Origin: a virus
Virus record (IMG/VR): IMGVR_UViG_3300025759_000676
Coordinates: 1-24,117 of that record
DNA: 24,117 bases
Direction: 5' to 3' (one strand)
Shown: piece by piece, positions 12,772-21,688 of the stretch
How positions within the stretch are numbered: the first letter of the stretch is position 1
Layout of the letters: every line of letters begins with the position of its first letter
Made by a program: the position numbers and the translations under genes
The notes under the pieces: generated by a model
What the model saw: only the letters and a program-made list of their open reading frames with translations
Database searches by the model: none
What the model was told of the DNA's origin: nothing

Positions 12772-14199
12772 ATGTGGAAATACCCCTATAAGACCAAGCC
12801 GTATGAGCACCAACGGAATGCTCTAAACGATTCAGCTGAAAAAACTGAATGGGCTTATTTTATGGAAATGGGTACAGGCAAAACTAAAGTAACTATAGAT
12901 AATATTGCTTATCTTTATCTTCAAAGAAAAATAACTAGTGTTTTAATTATTGCACCTAAATCAGTTTATACAAACTGGGAGTCTGAGATAGAAACTCATA
13001 TGCCTGACGTTCTAAAATATAAAATTTATAAATGGAATATAGATAAACCAAAAGATTATTTTAAGATGGACGAATCACCAGACTTAAAAATATTTTTAAT
13101 TAATGTTGAAGCTTTATCTACTAAAAGAGGCTACCAAGCTTGTGTAGAATACTTACTTAAAAATAAATTAAATTTTGTAGCACTGGATGAATCAACCACA
13201 ATAAAAAACCGATCAGCAAAAAGAACAAAAAACATTTTATCACTATCCAAAGTATCCCATATAAAGCGTATACTAACAGGATCCCCAATAACAAAATCTC
13301 CATTAGATCTATTTACACAATGTGCGTTCTTAAGTCCAGAATTATTAGGTTTTCATAGTTATTTAGCATTTAGGAATAGGTATGCTGAGATGACCGATAT
13401 ACCGGTTGGTTCGGGTAGATATATTTCTATACCTAAATACTACAAAAGATTAGATGAGTTAGAAGAGAAGATGAAGTCTTTTGCGACCAGGATTCGTAAG
13501 GACCAATGTTTAGACCTTAAACCTAAAGTTAGATCTAAAAGGTACATAGAACTAGAAGGTGATGGTAAGAAAATCTATGAACGATTAAAACACCATGCCT
13601 TAGCTATTGTTGAAGACAGTACGATATCTTTCTCAAATAAACTTACTGAGATTATTAAACTCCACCAGGTGTGTAATGGTTTTACAAAAAATGATGATGG
13701 TGAGATCATGGAATTACATAAGTCTAAGTTAAATGCTTTAGATGAAATACTTGAAGAAACAGATGGTAAAGTAATTATCTGGGCTAACTATTTATATAAC
13801 ATTCATGAGATCAAAGACTTCTTAACTAAAAAATACGGAGAGGATTCAACCGTATGTATTTATGGTGCTGTTGATGTTGAAGATAGACAAGATGCTGTCA
13901 AAAGAATTCAAGAAGATGATAAAACAAGATTCCTAGTTGCTAACCCAACTACAGGAGGTTTTGGGCTTACGCTTACTGCCTGTAATACAGTGATATATTT
14001 TTCTAATAATTATAATTTAGAAGTCCGAATGCAATCAGAAGACCGTGCTCATAGATTGGGCCAAAAAGGCACTGTTGTTTATATTGATATTGTAGCCAGG
14101 GGTACATTAGATGAAGCTATAATGAAATCTCTTACTAGTAAAGGTCAAATCGCTGCTAAAACTTTAGGTGAAGAAGATCTTAAGAGCTGGTTGCTGTAA
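12772..14199 (+). CDS. SNF2-type superfamily 2 helicase, 475 aa
   Basis: Superfamily 2 motifs in order: Q-like region YEHQRNAL (11-18), Walker A MEMGTGKTK (31-39), motif Ia IIAPKS (59-64), Walker B VALDEST (136-142), motif III ILTGSPI (167-173), motif IV-like VIIWANY (334-340), motif V GGFGLTLTACN (395-405), and motif VI QSEDRAHRLGQ (421-431) with R425 and R428. The Q-x-x-DRAHRxGQ box is the SNF2/SWI2 signature, so it probably translocates on double-stranded DNA instead of opening forks. Only the plus strand carries it within the replication block; it overlaps the nuclease gene tail to tail by 20 nt. The ATG at 12772 has no Shine-Dalgarno. Roles in branch migration or fork remodelling are plausible. 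Confidence 0.93.
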   Translation: MWKYPYKTKPYEHQRNALNDSAEKTEWAYFMEMGTGKTKVTIDNIAYLYLQRKITSVLIIAPKSVYTNWESEIETHMPDVLKYKIYKWNIDKPKDYFKMDESPDLKIFLINVEALSTKRGYQACVEYLLKNKLNFVALDESTTIKNRSAKRTKNILSLSKVSHIKRILTGSPITKSPLDLFTQCAFLSPELLGFHSYLAFRNRYAEMTDIPVGSGRYISIPKYYKRLDELEEKMKSFATRIRKDQCLDLKPKVRSKRYIELEGDGKKIYERLKHHALAIVEDSTISFSNKLTEIIKLHQVCNGFTKNDDGEIMELHKSKLNALDEILEETDGKVIIWANYLYNIHEIKDFLTKKYGEDSTVCIYGAVDVEDRQDAVKRIQEDDKTRFLVANPTTGGFGLTLTACNTVIYFSNNYNLEVRMQSEDRAHRLGQKGTVVYIDIVARGTLDEAIMKSLTSKGQIAAKTLGEEDLKSWLL

Positions 14200-14848
14200 G
14201 TTTGTTAAACTGCTCTACTCTTTCTAAAAACTTATCTCCATACTCTTTTAAATCCGACTCATTTAATCGGAATTCTTGGTATTGAAGATCTCTTGTACAA
14301 ATAGATATTACTCCTTGTTCAATTGGTCCATAATTTTTTGTATGAGCTAGATAGTATGCACCTAGTTGATATTTATAATCTTCAACCCACTCTTCTTTTT
14401 TAGGTCTGTTTGATTGTTTCCAGTCTACGATGCTCGGTTTCCCGTAAGCAACACAAGATAAATCTGCTGTACCTGCAAATTTGTTTTCATATTCTAAACT
14501 TATTTCATTACCCCACACCTCATCTATTTTAATATTATCTAAAATAGTCTTGGCCATCATTCTAGGTTTAGTACCTTCTTCAGTAGCGTTGTAATAACCT
14601 TGACCAGTTAAATGATATTCAAGCACCTGGTGCATCTCAGTTCCGATTGCTGATGCTTGATTCATAATTCTATCGGCCTCTGCATCTCCAACTTTACGTC
14701 TCCAATTATCTAGAAAACGTTTATCTTTAGTAGCAGAAAGTATAGTTGTTACACTTGGTACTTTTATATTATCTACTAAATACTTACGTCCTGTTGTGTC
14801 TGAGAATCTATTGTAGTGTTTGTAAGGATATTTCCTAACTAATTTCAT
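14180..14848 (-). CDS. PD-(D/E)XK exonuclease (Cas4/RecB/MGME1-like), 222 aa
   Basis: After a conserved VPSVTTILSAT segment (30-40) comes SAIGTEMHQVLEYHL (66-80, with H73), then WGNEISLEYENKFAGTADL (112-130, catalytic Asp D129), SIVDWKQS (139-146, D142 and K144 as the D/E-x-K core) and DYKYQLGAYYLA (157-168, Q161). This is the RecB-family nuclease layout. Phage members supply 5'-3' resection or genome-maintenance exonuclease activity for recombination and packaging-substrate preparation. No Cas4-like Fe-S cysteine cluster is present. It meets the SNF2 gene tail to tail. The ATG at 14848 has no strong ribosome site, and the 58-aa membrane gene lies 12 nt upstream. Confidence 0.88.
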   Translation of the reverse strand: MKLVRKYPYKHYNRFSDTTGRKYLVDNIKVPSVTTILSATKDKRFLDNWRRKVGDAEADRIMNQASAIGTEMHQVLEYHLTGQGYYNATEEGTKPRMMAKTILDNIKIDEVWGNEISLEYENKFAGTADLSCVAYGKPSIVDWKQSNRPKKEEWVEDYKYQLGAYYLAHTKNYGPIEQGVISICTRDLQYQEFRLNESDLKEYGDKFLERVEQFNKLTATSS

Positions 14849-14860
14849 TTGTAGTTAATA

Positions 14861-15037
14861 CTACATGTGGTTTGAAAGTACAGCTAAAACTACTGCAACA
14901 CACCCACCTATTATCCATTTTTCCATTCTAGCTATTCTAGTTTCCATTCTGTCAATACGTTCGAATGTTTGTCTTTGCATTAATCTACAAATCTTTTCGT
15001 GATTATCTATTCGATCGATTGCAGATTTTCTAGCCAC
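14861..15037 (-). CDS. XhlA-like coiled-coil/membrane protein, 58 aa, GTG start
   Basis: A GTG at 15037 is preceded by AGAGGAG at good spacing, inside the last codons of the 1050-aa virion protein gene, with an 8-nt overlap. The product begins MARKSAIDRIDNHEKICRLM, continues with an amphipathic helix (RIDRMETRIARMEKW), and ends in one hydrophobic span (IIGGCVAVVLAVLSN). An N-terminal coiled coil followed by a single C-terminal membrane anchor is the plan of XhlA-type lysis accessory proteins. A Shine-Dalgarno, an overlap with the preceding gene, and a 12-nt gap before the nuclease gene all support that it is real. Its position after the virion genes fits lysis; the assignment is by architecture only. 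Confidence 0.72.
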   Translation of the reverse strand: MARKSAIDRIDNHEKICRLMQRQTFERIDRMETRIARMEKWIIGGCVAVVLAVLSNHM

Positions 15038-18000
15038 GTCTAACTCCTCTTTGTGCTATTGCAGCTCCTGTTGGATCGTTAGGAAACAGTGCTTGGAATT
15101 GTTGTGGATTTACTTGTCCGGTAGCCGGTGGTACTGGTGCTACAGGCGCTTGAGCTGTAGGATTTTCTAGTTGTAAGTCAGCCATAATCATTTTTTCCTC
15201 AGCTTCAACTGGTGCTTCTTCAGCATCAACCATAGCTTCATTCTGTGTAGCTGTAGATAACATTGTTACAGCGTTAGTGTCTGTTTGTAAGTTACCAGAG
15301 CTTCCTGAATAGTCTTGTGCAAACATAGTTTCAAAATTGTTTTTAGGAATTGTATCTTCGTTATAGTTAGGTGCTGGAACTTTTGCTTCTAGTTGTCCCA
15401 TTCTTTCAGTAATTTCTTCTGGTGTAACAGTTTTAGGATCTACTCTTGGAACATCAGCATCACTCTCATTTAAATAGTTAACTAATCTTGCAAAAGCTTC
15501 TCTTTTTTGTGTAAGACCTAATCTACCAACAACTCCTGGCGATTTTAAAATGTTAGCTGCTGTTTGAATATCTCTACCTTTAAAGTATCTTCTTCCAATA
15601 CCTAAAACTCCTGGTACACCATCACCAACTTTTTTACCCATTAATAATCTAATTTGTTCGTCAGGGTTTAATGCATCATTAAAAGCTCTCATAGCTATAG
15701 GGTCTGTAAGTATTTGACCTGCACGTCTCCCTAGTAAAATAAATAATGCTGGTGCAAATGGATTAACAGCTGCAGAACCTCCAAGAACTAACGCTCCTGT
15801 AAATGAATTAAGTCCACCTAATTGTAATCTTCTTTGCATGAAAGTAGATGTATCCGCAATAGGAGTATCTGATACTGCTTTCATATAAGTTAAAAACTTT
15901 TCAAATTCTTTTGCTTGTCCTCTACCACCAAGTATGGATATCATTTTTTCTTTTGCTACATCATCAGTTGGATCAGCAATTCCAAGCTCTCTCATAAATT
16001 TATTGATGTTAAATCCTGATGTATCTTTAGGACTAAATCTTATTTTTGTTGCATCAAATATATTATTACCTGTTTTAACTTTGTCTAAACTAAAATCTAC
16101 AACATCTCCTTTTTGAACCATTGATTCCATAACATCTACTGTTCCATTAATACCAGCTCTAACAGTAGACTCGTTCATAATTTCATCAATCATTGTTCTA
16201 CCTGCAGGAGATGAAGCTGAATCAAAACCTTTATAGAATGAATTAAACATCCATCTAGCTTTTGCAGCATTAAATAATCCTTCACCACCACCTTTTGTAA
16301 CTCCTATTGCTTTACCAGTTTTCTTAGATACTATTTTATCAGCACCTAATAATTGTCTAAATTGTTTGATTGCAGTAGGGTCTCCACGTGTAAATACATC
16401 ATTAGCTAAATCATTAAAGAATCTTTGTGATTTTTTCTTTTCCATTCCACCGATTCCAGCTAAAGCTTTGTTAGTAAATGTTGTTGCATTGTAATCTCTA
16501 AATACTTTTGTAGCATTAGCTCTTTGATAAAAGTTCATTAATGTAGAGAATGTATCATTCGCACCATAAAGTTTATCTCTTAAACCTTCAGAAGATTTTA
16601 TCTTAAGGGCCATATCTGCTTCTGCAGCAGCAGGATTTGTTTTCTTTAGTGTTTCATATGCCGCTTTGACTGTGTCATCTTTTAAAAAAGTCTCTTTTGT
16701 TATGTTTGCACCAAATGAATTTAAATCATTTTCTAACGCTTCCCTAATAGACCAAAGCGTAGGTCTTATGTTTTCATATCCTGTAGTTTGTATTGCTCTA
16801 TTTAAAGTTGTAATCATACCTTTATATTCTTTTGGAGTTACAAAATCATCAACTGCGTTCATGTATCTAAAAAATAATGCAAGTGGATCTCCTGTTCCCT
16901 GAAGTTTCTGTAAATCTTTTAAAGGTACGTCTCCTAATTTATCCTGAGCATATCCTCTTAAACCAGGAAATTGCATTGCTAATTCATCAACATAATCACC
17001 AGCCATTTTTTTAACATGTCCTGTAGGAATAACTTTAGGGTTACCTATCGTATCAGCTAAAGTATCAAAAGCTTTGTAACTAGCGTTAATTAAATTAGAA
17101 TTTTGTTTAAACGCTTCATCTGCTTGTTTCCAAATAGTAGCCGATAGCATACCTGTCTTTATAAGTGGCCCATAATTTAATACAGAGTTATTTAAATATT
17201 CTTTTCCTGCTGCTTGTTCAGCACCTTGTAAAGCCTCTTTACCAATACCATTAATAAAAGGCATGATACCAAGTACCTTAAAATACTTAGCTGCAAAACC
17301 ACCAAGAAGACCTGTACCTTCTTGTGCAGTCATTACCATAGGAAGTGGTAAACCTTTGTCTCTTGCAATGTTAACTAATTGTTTTGCATCTTTTGATTTA
17401 GCACCAATCATTAATCTTCCAACTTTACCTAAACCTTTTGTAATAACCGGTGTCAATGCTGCGGCACCAGCGTTCCATGCTAAAGCTGTAAACATAGAGT
17501 CTGCAGCGTTAGCCATCATATCTGTGTTGACTTCTTTTGGGCTCATGTTTTCCATGTCCGATGCTATTGCATCCATCGCAGCAACTCCAACAGTTTCATT
17601 CAACATGTCATAAGTAACTGAACCTGCGCCTGCTCCTGCAGTACCACCTAATACAGAGTATACTTCTGCTCTTCCAAGTGGACTTGCTAATACTCTACCA
17701 ACAGTTGGATCTGCTACCTTTGCAAGTAATTTTGTAAGGCCACCTAATAATTTAAATCGTCCTGGTAGTCTTGTTGTAAGTTTGTCTGCAAAGTTGCTAA
17801 ACATTTTAGTTCTAGCAAACAAACCTGTTGATTTATCTCCTGGTACTTTTGATTTAGCTGCACTAAATATTTTCTTTCTCATTGCAACATAAGGTGTAAT
17901 TGATCCTATAAGATCTCCAGCAAGCACTGCTTCTGATCTACCATCTAGAGAACTTCCTTCTTGTTGTAATCTAACACCAATAGGATTTTTAACTGCAGCA

Positions 18001-18182
18001 TCTATTGTTGCTACATCTTTTGCTGCACCTGCTCTTTGTGATTGTAATTCTGACATAGAAGGACCAGTGATTAGTCCTCTTTTTATAGCTTCATCAACTG
18101 CTTTTTTTTGTCTTGCGTTTAATTTATTAGGATCAAAAGTATTGTTGTTAATTTGATCTTGAATTTCTTTTAAGGAAGCCAT
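15030..18182 (-). CDS. Very large internal virion protein, 1050 aa
   Basis: Alanine- and glycine-rich with many helical segments (such as ALASPLGRAEVYSVLGG and SMFTALAWNAGAAALTP), which is the style of DNA-ejection or internal virion proteins of short-tailed phages. A hydrophobic block at about residues 785-820 (LNSFTGALVLGGSAAV through FAPALFILLGRR) could cross or enter a membrane. The C-terminal tail is acidic and Pro/Ala-rich and carries two related motifs, FETMFAQDYSG (950-960) and FQALFPNDPTG (1029-1039). No lytic transglycosylase or peptidase motif was recognised. Its start overlaps the 728-aa gene stop (TAATG), so the two proteins are made together. Identification as virion protein is from composition, size and place. 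Confidence 0.78.
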   Translation of the reverse strand: MASLKEIQDQINNNTFDPNKLNARQKKAVDEAIKRGLITGPSMSELQSQRAGAAKDVATIDAAVKNPIGVRLQQEGSSLDGRSEAVLAGDLIGSITPYVAMRKKIFSAAKSKVPGDKSTGLFARTKMFSNFADKLTTRLPGRFKLLGGLTKLLAKVADPTVGRVLASPLGRAEVYSVLGGTAGAGAGSVTYDMLNETVGVAAMDAIASDMENMSPKEVNTDMMANAADSMFTALAWNAGAAALTPVITKGLGKVGRLMIGAKSKDAKQLVNIARDKGLPLPMVMTAQEGTGLLGGFAAKYFKVLGIMPFINGIGKEALQGAEQAAGKEYLNNSVLNYGPLIKTGMLSATIWKQADEAFKQNSNLINASYKAFDTLADTIGNPKVIPTGHVKKMAGDYVDELAMQFPGLRGYAQDKLGDVPLKDLQKLQGTGDPLALFFRYMNAVDDFVTPKEYKGMITTLNRAIQTTGYENIRPTLWSIREALENDLNSFGANITKETFLKDDTVKAAYETLKKTNPAAAEADMALKIKSSEGLRDKLYGANDTFSTLMNFYQRANATKVFRDYNATTFTNKALAGIGGMEKKKSQRFFNDLANDVFTRGDPTAIKQFRQLLGADKIVSKKTGKAIGVTKGGGEGLFNAAKARWMFNSFYKGFDSASSPAGRTMIDEIMNESTVRAGINGTVDVMESMVQKGDVVDFSLDKVKTGNNIFDATKIRFSPKDTSGFNINKFMRELGIADPTDDVAKEKMISILGGRGQAKEFEKFLTYMKAVSDTPIADTSTFMQRRLQLGGLNSFTGALVLGGSAAVNPFAPALFILLGRRAGQILTDPIAMRAFNDALNPDEQIRLLMGKKVGDGVPGVLGIGRRYFKGRDIQTAANILKSPGVVGRLGLTQKREAFARLVNYLNESDADVPRVDPKTVTPEEITERMGQLEAKVPAPNYNEDTIPKNNFETMFAQDYSGSSGNLQTDTNAVTMLSTATQNEAMVDAEEAPVEAEEKMIMADLQLENPTAQAPVAPVPPATGQVNPQQFQALFPNDPTGAAIAQRGVRRG

Positions 18183-20368
18183 TAGTTTATCCCTTCAATA
18201 ATATTTTCTATTTCCTCTATACTTAAATCCTCTGCTAATTGAGAAGCAACTCCGCCTTCACCTTCAAATACTTCAAAGTTTTTTAGTCTTCTTAAATCTT
18301 TTAGAGTAGTTTCTAATCCACCTGCTACTGTATATAAACTTTCTTGTCTTCTAATATCTGATTCAAGCTGTCTTCCAATTGCTTGAATAGATGCTTTAAC
18401 GTCTTTAGAAGATCTACCAAGTGAAAATATATTTACAATTTCTTTAGCAGCGTTAACATCTCTTTGTGTTAATCTATCTTGATCTTTAAATGTATTTGCT
18501 AGTGCATAGGTTAGTGTAACTTCTTGTACTGCAAGTTTTTCTTGTTCTTCTCTCGATAGTCCAGAAAGCATTCCTCTCTTATTTAATCTAGCTTTAGCTT
18601 GTTTAATTAAATTTTTACTATCTAAATTTTTCTTAGCCGCCTCTTTACCTTCTTCACTTAAATCAGGATCTCTATCTATTGCAGCATATTCATCTGCTTG
18701 AAGTTCAGCTACTTTTTGCTCTAATGCATCTAAAGACAGTCCCGATACTTCAAATCCTAATACTTCTTTTGCAACACCACTTAACCTTCTAGTAAATTGA
18801 TCAATAGATAATGCAGCACCGGCTTTAACTTGTTCGCCAGACTCATCCATTTGGTTTAATGTTCTTAATACATCTCTTGTTACAGATAATGCATTATATC
18901 TATTTCCAAGTACATCTTGAATATCAAATAATCTTTTGTCTACGCTATTTTGTTCTAAGAAGTTTTCATACTGACCAATAAGTTGACCATTGCTATCAGC
19001 AATCGGTGCTCCTTGTGATACAGGTACAAACATTTCTCTACCATCTGGTCCAATGCCTGCTGCTATTTGTTTTGTTCCGTCTTTTAAAGTGTAACCTTTA
19101 TAATTTCTTAACCTACCATCAGCTCCTCTGATTTGAATTATTCCTCCTGTTCTATCAGGACTTTCTTCTACAGTATTTTCATTTACAAATTTCATATGAT
19201 CTACTGCAGCATTTAGTGATGCTTCTCTGTTTCGAGCTCTAAGCTCACCTTCTTTTAATTTTATTGTTGCGTAGTTATTAACTGCAGGGCCTAAAGCTTG
19301 ACCAAATACTTCAAGTGCTCCACCAATACCTGAATTTCTTGTAGTACCGGTTAATAATCCTGAAGCAAGATTAGCTAAAAATACTAATTTAGCTTGTGAA
19401 CCTTCACCTTTAAATACTTCTTCTTGGTATCTTTTAGCAAGTGCTATTGTTTTATTAAACTCTACATCGTCCGATGGACCACCTAAAGCAATTTCATTAT
19501 CGCCTTGTTTTTTATTTTCTGTTTCAATATTTTTCTTTTCAGCTTCAGGCATATCCTTATCTACTACTTTAGTAGGTAAAGTGTCTGTACTACCTGGAGG
19601 TCCTGGTGGCATTCCTGTACTGTCTATGTTTACAGCATTTTCTTGCACTGCATCTAAATCTGCTATGTCCTCTGAATTAGCTACGTTGTCCTGTAGCAGT
19701 GGGTCGCCTTCCGCTTTTAGTTCTTTTGATTTAACTCTCATACTGGGTCTTCCCGAACCTGGTCCTTCTTTAGGTGCAGCTGCTGACTTTTTTGTGTCAA
19801 TTGGTTCAGGTGCTTTTGGTACAAACTTACCAAATAATTCTTCGTCTGATACATTCATATAATCAGTGGCAGCGTTTCTTTGTTCTATTTCAAAGGCTTT
19901 TCTTTCTGCAGGACTCATAGCATTAATTCTTGCTCTTTCTTTTACACCTGCATCGTATAATTTTTTTCCTCCGTAAGCAGTTCCTAAGATAGCAAGGCTT
20001 GGTAAAGTACCTAAACCTGCTACAGCAGGTAACATCCTTGCTGCTGCATAACTTCCACCTAACCCAAATCCCATTCGTCCTACTGGACTTTCAATACCCA
20101 AACCTTGTGCAACTTTATCACCTGCATAATAACCACCAAGTATAGCAGGATTTACAGTTTGTCTTCCCAAACTTTTTATTCCTCTTACAGGTCCACTTAC
20201 TTTAAATCTTTCAAAAGCAGTAGGTGGTTTTCTAATTGCTGGAACTGGTGCTGAAGTGTACGGTTGGCCAACCATAACACCTGTATTTGCATTAATAGTT
20301 TTAAGCACACCTTTTCTAAGTGCCTCTTTTCTAAACATAGGTCTGTTTAAAACTTTATTAAGTGACAT
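18182..20368 (-). CDS. Large virion protein, 728 aa, probable ejection or internal protein
   Basis: AGGAG precedes the ATG at 20368. The N-terminus is basic and flexible, with a glycine-rich hydrophobic stretch at about 72-134 (AILGGYYAG to LPSLAILGTAYGG). A low-complexity Pro/Ser/Asp/Glu region follows (about 185-290), then a helical part with Ala/Leu/Glu-rich repeats to the end, which finishes EIENIIEGIN. It has the layout of an ejection protein that must unfold and pass through the tail. It is tightly coupled to the 1050-aa gene and together they resemble the paired internal proteins of T7-like phages (gp15 and gp16) in position, without visible sequence similarity to them. Confidence 0.75.
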   Translation of the reverse strand: MSLNKVLNRPMFRKEALRKGVLKTINANTGVMVGQPYTSAPVPAIRKPPTAFERFKVSGPVRGIKSLGRQTVNPAILGGYYAGDKVAQGLGIESPVGRMGFGLGGSYAAARMLPAVAGLGTLPSLAILGTAYGGKKLYDAGVKERARINAMSPAERKAFEIEQRNAATDYMNVSDEELFGKFVPKAPEPIDTKKSAAAPKEGPGSGRPSMRVKSKELKAEGDPLLQDNVANSEDIADLDAVQENAVNIDSTGMPPGPPGSTDTLPTKVVDKDMPEAEKKNIETENKKQGDNEIALGGPSDDVEFNKTIALAKRYQEEVFKGEGSQAKLVFLANLASGLLTGTTRNSGIGGALEVFGQALGPAVNNYATIKLKEGELRARNREASLNAAVDHMKFVNENTVEESPDRTGGIIQIRGADGRLRNYKGYTLKDGTKQIAAGIGPDGREMFVPVSQGAPIADSNGQLIGQYENFLEQNSVDKRLFDIQDVLGNRYNALSVTRDVLRTLNQMDESGEQVKAGAALSIDQFTRRLSGVAKEVLGFEVSGLSLDALEQKVAELQADEYAAIDRDPDLSEEGKEAAKKNLDSKNLIKQAKARLNKRGMLSGLSREEQEKLAVQEVTLTYALANTFKDQDRLTQRDVNAAKEIVNIFSLGRSSKDVKASIQAIGRQLESDIRRQESLYTVAGGLETTLKDLRRLKNFEVFEGEGGVASQLAEDLSIEEIENIIEGIN

Positions 20369-20376
20369 ATAAACTC

Positions 20377-21225
20377 CTATGCCTGTCCGGTTGGTTTAAC
20401 ACCTTGGAATGCTGTGAACGCTCCTATACCCGTACCTACAGCTTGGGCTAACGGACTTGTGCTTGGTGCAGTTCCCATAGTAATTCCTGATTGTGATTTA
20501 GGACCTGCAGCATATAAGTTAGCTAAGAATTCTGCTCTTTGATATGGTTCATACTGTTGTTGTAAAGTAGATTGTCTTTGCGCATCAAGTGCTGACTGAG
20601 CAAGTTGTCTTTGAACACCACCTGCAGCCATAAGTTGATTAACATCTGCTTGAGCCATCTGTTGTTGGCCTAAACCTAGTTGACCCATAAGTTGTCCACC
20701 TTGTAAACCAACTCTTTGTTGATTCTGTGCTGCTGATAAGGCTGTATTAAAACCTTGTTGCTGTGCTGTACCCATAGCAGTTAAAGCTCTACCTTGAAGT
20801 TCTGCTTGTTGAACACCTTCTCTTCCGCCACCAAAAGCTCCTGCTCCGATAGCTTTAGATCCAAGTTGATTCCCCATTATTTGTGCTTGTCTACCAATTT
20901 CGTTTGTCACATAACTTTGATATGGATTTAAATATTGATTTATTTGCGCTGCACCAATCGGAGCAGACGCTGCTTGTACTGAATTAATCCCGGCTTGTAC
21001 TGTTGGAGCACCTATTCCAGATTGAATATTACTCATACCTTGTTGTTCTAAAGAACCTAAACCAGCTACTTGATAGTCAGGTAAATTAATAGGTTGTTGT
21101 GCGACTTGTCTCGCAATGTCCATCAACTCTATCTTACGTTCTTCTATACCGGGTGCTTCTCTTACGTAATTAGTTGTTGTTGATGGTGGAGCTGATCCAC
21201 CTCCTCCTCCTCCGAAAAAACTCAT
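20377..21225 (-). CDS. Gly/Gln/Ala-rich virion protein, 282 aa
   Basis: Begins MSFFGGGGGGSAPPSTTTNY, with six consecutive Gly, and is extremely rich in Gln, Ala and Gly, with helical blocks such as YVTNEIGRQAQIMGNQ, AGAFGGGREGVQQAELQG and MGQLGLGQQQMAQAD. No charged catalytic motif or membrane span is visible. Proteins of this composition, with the NPYQ.YV and GAFGGxREG patterns, are a familiar unnamed structural family in marine phages; an internal or tail-ejection role is likely. Its stop lies 8 nt before the 728-aa gene. There is no strong Shine-Dalgarno, and the start is 1 nt after the upstream stop, suggesting coupling. Confidence 0.78.
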   Translation of the reverse strand: MSFFGGGGGGSAPPSTTTNYVREAPGIEERKIELMDIARQVAQQPINLPDYQVAGLGSLEQQGMSNIQSGIGAPTVQAGINSVQAASAPIGAAQINQYLNPYQSYVTNEIGRQAQIMGNQLGSKAIGAGAFGGGREGVQQAELQGRALTAMGTAQQQGFNTALSAAQNQQRVGLQGGQLMGQLGLGQQQMAQADVNQLMAAGGVQRQLAQSALDAQRQSTLQQQYEPYQRAEFLANLYAAGPKSQSGITMGTAPSTSPLAQAVGTGIGAFTAFQGVKPTGQA

Positions 21226-21226
21226 A

Positions 21227-21688
21227 TTATATCCATTTCTCTAGTTGCACATGTTTCTTTTGCCATCCCCATTTTTTGGAAACTTTTTCCCATCCAGGTC
21301 TGGCCATTATACTCATTCTTTTACATTTATTTATTTTTGCAAAATCTGTTACTGCTGTTATTAAATTATCTTCCCATAATTCTCTTCTTTTACCTGTGCA
21401 TATTACAATCTCATATTGATTATAGTTTGGCATAATACCAATTCTACCAACACAAATACCAAATACTTTATTTTCTTCTGACTCATCTGATCCAAACATT
21501 ATCCAACATTGCATTAAATCTTTTTTTAACTCATTCATTACCCAAGCTGAATCAGCATATTTACCTGAAAACGCTAAAGCTTCTGAAACCATAAACTCAG
21601 CTAATGGCCAAAATCTTTCTATATCCTTAGGCTCTAAAGGTAGAATACTAACTAAAGGTTTAATTTGTTTTTTGTTTGCTGTTGCCAT
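21227..21688 (-). CDS. GNAT-like protein, 153 aa, in the virion gene block
   Basis: ATG at 21688 is chosen because AGGA lies five bases upstream. The fold reads like a GNAT acetyltransferase: helix-strand N-terminus (IERFWPLAEFMVSEALAFSG), the strand pair WIMFG and KVFGICVGRIG, YEIVICTG, and a C-terminal MSIMARPGWEKVSKKWGWQK where the glycine-tryptophan turn precedes the last strand VQLEKWI. The acetyl-CoA-binding R/Q-x-x-G-x-G/A loop is not clear, so enzymatic activity is doubtful. T7 internal protein gp13 has a similar position and a GNAT-like fold has been proposed for such phage proteins, which would make this a virion component. It overlaps the upstream gene by 29 nt. Confidence 0.7.
   Translation of the reverse strand: MATANKKQIKPLVSILPLEPKDIERFWPLAEFMVSEALAFSGKYADSAWVMNELKKDLMQCWIMFGSDESEENKVFGICVGRIGIMPNYNQYEIVICTGKRRELWEDNLITAVTDFAKINKCKRMSIMARPGWEKVSKKWGWQKKHVQLEKWI

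Noticed and set aside
17263-17613. Long plus-strand frame opposite the 1050-aa gene
   Set aside because: Antisense to a clearly coding gene, no ribosome site and no recognisable domain; one of several such shadows in this low-stop-codon region.
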